NCBI GenBank assembly: GCA_027080545.1
Contig: JALWRV010000451.1
Location: 1 to 10,027, forward strand
Direction of reading: 5' to 3'
DNA length: 10,027 nt
From: Parvularculaceae bacterium
Lineage (GTDB): Bacteria; Pseudomonadota; Alphaproteobacteria; Caulobacterales; Parvularculaceae
Numbering within the stretch: position 1 is the stretch's first letter; each line of letters opens with the position of its first letter. Positions 7,558-10,027 of this stretch are shown here, piece after piece. The notes below the pieces were generated by a model. It searched no databases. It had not been told where the DNA came from and saw only the letters and a program-made list of their open reading frames with translations. A program made the translations under genes and the position numbers.

Positions 7558-8618
7558 GGGGTCGCTCCTAAACAAAAAGGCTCAAGACCGGAAAGGTGTA
7601 GGGCTGGTTTAGGCGTGGGTGGTTTGGCGGGGGCCGCCCCATGGACGGCCTCGGCAATGGCCCGAATATGGGCGGGGGTGGTGCCACAACAGCCGCCAAT
7701 AATATTGACGAGACTGCTGGCCGCCCATTCCCCAAGGGCTGTTGCGGTCTGTTCTGGGCTCTCATCATATTCACCAAATTCATTGGGCAGCCCGGCATTG
7801 GGATAGGCAATTATTTTACTGGTAGATATGCGTTGCAGTTCTGCAATATAGGGGCGCATCATTTCTGCGCCCAAAGCACAGTTTAAACCAATTGCCCAAG
7901 GGTTGGCATGGTGCACCGAATGATAAAAGGCGGCGGCGGTCTGACCAGACAGGGTGCGGCCAGAAGCATCGGTAATGGTGCCGGAAATAATGATGGGAAT
8001 ATGACAATTTAATTCGTCGCGCAAATCCAACAAGGCTTTGATTGCCGCTTTGGCATTCAGCGTATCAAAAATAGTTTCGATGAGAAAAAAATCCACATGA
8101 TCAGCCATGGCTTTGGCCTGATCATAATAGGCGTCACGCACCATATCGAAGGTCACTTCGCGAAAGCCGGGATTGTTGACATCGGGTGACAGGGATAAGG
8201 TTTTATTGGTGGGGCCAATGGCGCCCAATACGCCAATGGGGCGCTGAAGGGCGGTTTCGGCGTCGTCGGCGGCTTCTCGGGCGATACGCGCTGAAGCACC
8301 GGCAATCTCAGGTGCCAAGCTTTCCATACCATAATCGGCCATGGCGATGGCGGTGGCGTTAAAGCTGTTGCTCTCGATCAGGTCTGCACCGGCCTCAATA
8401 TAGGCGCGGTGAATATTTTTAATGTCGGTTGGGCGTGTTAGGCTCAGCAGATCATTATTGCCTTTTAAAGTGTGTGGCCAGTCAGCAAAACGATCACCCC
8501 GATAATCCGCCTCATCAAGGTCTAGATTTTGAATCTGCGTGCCCATTGCGCCATCGAGAATGAGGATGCGCTCGGCGGCGGCGCACTCCAGCGCCTGCAA
8601 ACGTTCAGACCGGTTCAT
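7554..8618 (-). CDS. metH1: Methionine synthase, homocysteine-binding subunit of a split MetH
   Basis: This is the homocysteine S-methyltransferase barrel of methionine synthase as a separate 354-residue protein; it binds homocysteine as a zinc thiolate and takes the methyl group from methylcobalamin on the partner subunit. The zinc ligands are all present: Cys247 in GLNCALG and Cys310/Cys311 in GGCCGTTP, at the same residue numbers as in E. coli MetH. ILDGAMGTQIQ and the GDRFADW block open the protein as in full-length enzymes. The C-terminus keeps the linker motif LSGLEPF, which in fused MetH comes just before the folate domain, so the break lies in the linker. The ATG at 8618 follows the metF stop by 11 bases, with an AGGAAG site overlapping that stop. 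Its own TGA overlaps the metH2 ATG. A free-standing betaine or S-methylmethionine methyltransferase is unlikely given the partner gene. Confidence 0.95.
   Translation of the reverse strand: MNRSERLQALECAAAERILILDGAMGTQIQNLDLDEADYRGDRFADWPHTLKGNNDLLSLTRPTDIKNIHRAYIEAGADLIESNSFNATAIAMADYGMESLAPEIAGASARIAREAADDAETALQRPIGVLGAIGPTNKTLSLSPDVNNPGFREVTFDMVRDAYYDQAKAMADHVDFFLIETIFDTLNAKAAIKALLDLRDELNCHIPIIISGTITDASGRTLSGQTAAAFYHSVHHANPWAIGLNCALGAEMMRPYIAELQRISTSKIIAYPNAGLPNEFGEYDESPEQTATALGEWAASSLVNIIGGCCGTTPAHIRAIAEAVHGAAPAKPPTPKPALHLSGLEPFCLGATP
7565..7569 (-). promoter_or_regulatory. Ribosome binding site that fixes the ATG start of metH2
   Basis: On the - strand AGGAG is followed after seven bases by ATG 7557. 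The site lies inside the last codons of metH1. It favours ATG 7557 over the in-frame TTG at 7575, and with the ATGA overlap it indicates translational coupling of the two methionine synthase subunits. Confidence 0.75.
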
Positions 8619-8629
8619 GGTTTTTCTTC

Positions 8630-9529
8630 CTAAGCAGCAATGGCTTTGGGGGAGGGGCGCAAGCCCAAAAGGCGACAGGTTGAAAGAGCCAGCGCCGCTT
8701 TATTCAGCGTATAGAAATGAAACTGATCAACCCCTTCTGAAGCCAGTTTCTGCGACAGCTCAGCTGCCACATTGGCGGTGATCATATCGCGGGTCTGGGG
8801 ATCATCATTAAGCCCTTCATAAAGGCTTCCCAGCCAATCAGGAACGCTAATATGGCATTGTTGCGCAATACGCTGTAAGCCCGTAAAATTAGATTGCAAC
8901 ATCAATCCCGGCACTAGTGGCATAGTTACACCCGCTGCAACGGCCTTTTCCCGAAATCGCAGAAAAGTCTCAGGCTCAAAGAAAAATTGAGTAATGGCCC
9001 GGTCGGCCCCGGCATCTTGTTTGGCTTTTAATAGCGCCAAATCGGATTCCCAGCCACGGCTTTCCGGGTGCGGTTCCGGATAGCACGCTACCGAGACTTC
9101 AAAACATTTGCCCCATTCCGGCCGATGAGCGCGCAACCCCTCAACCAGTTCCAATGCATTTTTATACCCTTGGGGGTGAGGGGCAAAAGTTTTGCCCATG
9201 CCTTCAGGCGGGTCTCCGCGCAAGGCCACAATATGTTGGACACCCGCCGCCCAATATTCTTCAGCCACTTGGTGTACTTCATCCCGGCTGGCATTGACGC
9301 ATGTAAGATGGGCAGCCGGTGTTAGCGAAGTTTCTTTGACAATACGGCGCACGGTCTGATGGGTAAACTCACGGGTGGTACCGCCCGCGCCATAGGTCAC
9401 GGAAACAAAATGCGGCTGTACCGGCTCTAACCGTTTAATCGTGTCCCACAATTGCAACGACATTTTTTCAGTCTTGGGCGGGAAGAACTCAAAAGAGATT
9501 TTTGGTTGGTTGGGTGTTTGTTGGGTCAT
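8630..9529 (-). CDS. metF: 5,10-methylenetetrahydrofolate reductase
   Basis: MetF is the FAD-dependent reductase that converts 5,10-methylene-THF to 5-methyl-THF using NADH, and so supplies the methyl donor to the synthase encoded next to it. The 299 residues match bacterial MetF (about 296). The N-terminal SFEFFPPKTE block contains Glu14, equivalent to catalytic Glu28 of E. coli. HFVSVTYGAGG follows. ALRGDPP contains Asp106, equivalent to flavin-contacting Asp120, with the same 14-residue offset. ITQFFFEPETF and the C-terminal HFYTLNKA block are also present. The ATG at 9529 is the only sensible start: an in-frame stop lies about 15 codons upstream and the next internal Met would lose Glu14. 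It has no clear Shine-Dalgarno sequence. It is the first gene of a metF-metH1-metH2 operon, probably controlled from the promoter and palindrome at 9574 to 9615. Confidence 0.97.
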   Translation of the reverse strand: MTQQTPNQPKISFEFFPPKTEKMSLQLWDTIKRLEPVQPHFVSVTYGAGGTTREFTHQTVRRIVKETSLTPAAHLTCVNASRDEVHQVAEEYWAAGVQHIVALRGDPPEGMGKTFAPHPQGYKNALELVEGLRAHRPEWGKCFEVSVACYPEPHPESRGWESDLALLKAKQDAGADRAITQFFFEPETFLRFREKAVAAGVTMPLVPGLMLQSNFTGLQRIAQQCHISVPDWLGSLYEGLNDDPQTRDMITANVAAELSQKLASEGVDQFHFYTLNKAALALSTCRLLGLRPSPKAIAA

Positions 9530-9573
9530 TGTGGGCCGTTTGCGCAGAAAGCTGGATCGAAAAGAATATCAAC

Positions 9574-9593
9574 ATATAAAGATATGCTTATAT
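9574..9593. promoter_or_regulatory. Candidate operator for the metF-metH operon (20-bp imperfect palindrome)
   Basis: The sequence reads ATATAA-nn-ATAT-nn-TTATAT, with 16 of 20 positions symmetric about the centre. It lies 45 to 64 bases upstream of the metF ATG and contains the predicted -10 box, a position suited to a repressor. Methionine-cycle genes in many Proteobacteria are controlled by ArsR-family regulators that sense S-adenosylhomocysteine or SAM (SahR/SamR type), and AT-rich palindromes of this kind are known for them. The link to that family here is inference; no regulator gene lies in the window. Confidence 0.5.
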
Positions 9594-9615
9594 CATTAAA
9601 TGGACAGAACAGCAA
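9587..9615 (-). promoter_or_regulatory. Predicted sigma-70 promoter of metF-metH1-metH2
   Basis: On the - strand TTGCTG (9615 to 9610) is separated by exactly 17 bases from TATAAG (9592 to 9587), a -10 box matching TATAAT at five of six positions. The -35 box matches only in TTG. Transcription would start near 9580 and give a leader of about 50 bases. The -10 box lies inside the palindrome at 9574 to 9593. It is the best promoter match in the gap, but AT-rich DNA yields such matches easily. Confidence 0.45.
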
Positions 9616-9622
9616 GGGCTTT

Positions 9623-9643
9623 CAACCCCATAAGATAGGGCTG
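9623..9643 (-). terminator. Hairpin downstream of the oxidoreductase gene, weak terminator candidate
   Basis: As a - strand RNA this segment folds into a nine-pair stem with a CUU loop. Two of the pairs are G-U wobbles that exist only in the - strand transcript. It begins 35 bases after the stop codon of the molybdopterin oxidoreductase gene. No U-run follows it, so it is not a canonical intrinsic terminator; it could stabilise the 3' end or be chance. Confidence 0.25.
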
Positions 9644-9677
9644 TGATGTTTTAGTAAATATAAATAATATCAATAGG

Positions 9678-10027
9678 TTATCGGTTATCAGGGGAGGCTT
9701 TATCCTGCACCCACACCGGGGTCGATTTATAGGAGGGGGTATGGCTACGAGGGTCCCGGATTGGGCCGGTCAGACAGTTGGCTTCTGGATAATAGGCCAT
9801 GAGATTGCCGGGGGGCAGGTCGCCAGCAAACAGCTTAACCTGTTTCATGTGACCATGGGCGGAATAGAGATCAATCAGATCACCGACCTGTAACCCCTGC
9901 TCGGCGATGTCCTGCTCGTTCATCATCACACTCCATCGCTGATCGATATTGCGATAAAGATCATGCTCTTCATAGATGATGGAATTAAACTGACCTTCCG
10001 AACGCACCGAGGTGAGGGTGAAGGGTG
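9678..10027 (-). CDS. Molybdopterin oxidoreductase, FdhF/YdeP type, C-terminal end (partial)
   Basis: Only the last 116 or so residues are in the window; the frame stays open to the right edge, and the GTG at 10007 is an internal Val. The segment is a molybdopterin dinucleotide-binding domain. It shows VRSEGQFNSIIYEEHDLYR, then VMMNEQDIAEQGLQVGDLIDL, PGNLMAYYPEANCL and DPRSHTPSYKSTPV. The RSEGQFN-YEE-DLYR block and the YYPEAN block are typical of the FdhF/YdeP family of oxidoreductases, about 750 residues long and often annotated as formate dehydrogenase alpha-like. The substrate of most members is uncertain, and the catalytic residue and any iron-sulfur site lie outside the window, so a formate dehydrogenase activity should not be assumed. 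It points the same way as metF but is 148 bases from it, with a separate promoter between them. Confidence 0.82.
   Translation of the reverse strand, partial: PFTLTSVRSEGQFNSIIYEEHDLYRNIDQRWSVMMNEQDIAEQGLQVGDLIDLYSAHGHMKQVKLFAGDLPPGNLMAYYPEANCLTGPIRDPRSHTPSYKSTPVWVQDKASPDNR

Noticed and set aside
7554..7575. metH broken by frameshift (pseudogene)
   Set aside because: The break is at a domain linker, both parts keep all key residues, and the second gene has its own ribosome binding site and ATG. Split forms are known in Alphaproteobacteria.
9614..9641. AGGGCT repeated twice in the gap before metF
   Set aside because: It is a short direct repeat with no inverted partner and no match to a known site; chance is adequate.
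9530..9677. Riboswitch (SAM, SAH or cobalamin) upstream of metF
   Set aside because: The predicted leader is only about 50 bases. I find no B12-box-like element and no pseudoknot pattern resembling SAM-II or the GC-rich SAH fold.

Overview
The window is an ordinary metabolic stretch of a Gram-negative chromosome, most likely from an alphaproteobacterium. That assignment rests on the split MetH (two adjacent genes), the overlapping hutI-hutH-hutG-hutU order, the protein sequences and a moderate GC content judged by eye. It is inference; no marker gene such as rRNA is present. I see no mobile element, CRISPR array, tRNA or rRNA.

Left part, + strand, 1 to 4940: a histidine-utilisation (hut) operon with the 3' portion of hutI, then hutH, hutG and hutU. 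Every junction overlaps by 4 to 8 bases, which suggests one transcript and coupled translation. Histidine is deaminated by HutH, urocanate hydrated by HutU, and imidazolonepropionate opened by HutI. A HutG of the N-formylglutamate deformylase family implies the five-step route, in which HutF makes N-formylglutamate. HutF, the operon promoter and any HutC regulator would lie to the left of the window.

Middle and right, - strand, 9529 down to 4942: a methionine and one-carbon operon, metF - metH1 - metH2. MetF makes 5-methyl-THF. Cobalamin-dependent methionine synthase uses it to methylate homocysteine. The synthase is divided exactly at the linker between its homocysteine and folate domains, with an ATGA stop/start overlap. 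The hut and met operons converge with a single base between their stop codons.

The 148-base gap 9530 to 9677 is the only real intergenic space. It holds a probable metF promoter whose -10 box lies inside a 20-bp imperfect palindrome, a good candidate operator, and a hairpin just beyond the next gene. From 9678 to the right edge, also on the - strand, is the C-terminal end of a molybdopterin oxidoreductase of the FdhF/YdeP type.

I did not find evidence of an undescribed system. The points most worth checking are the metF operator, the split synthase and the one-base convergent junction.
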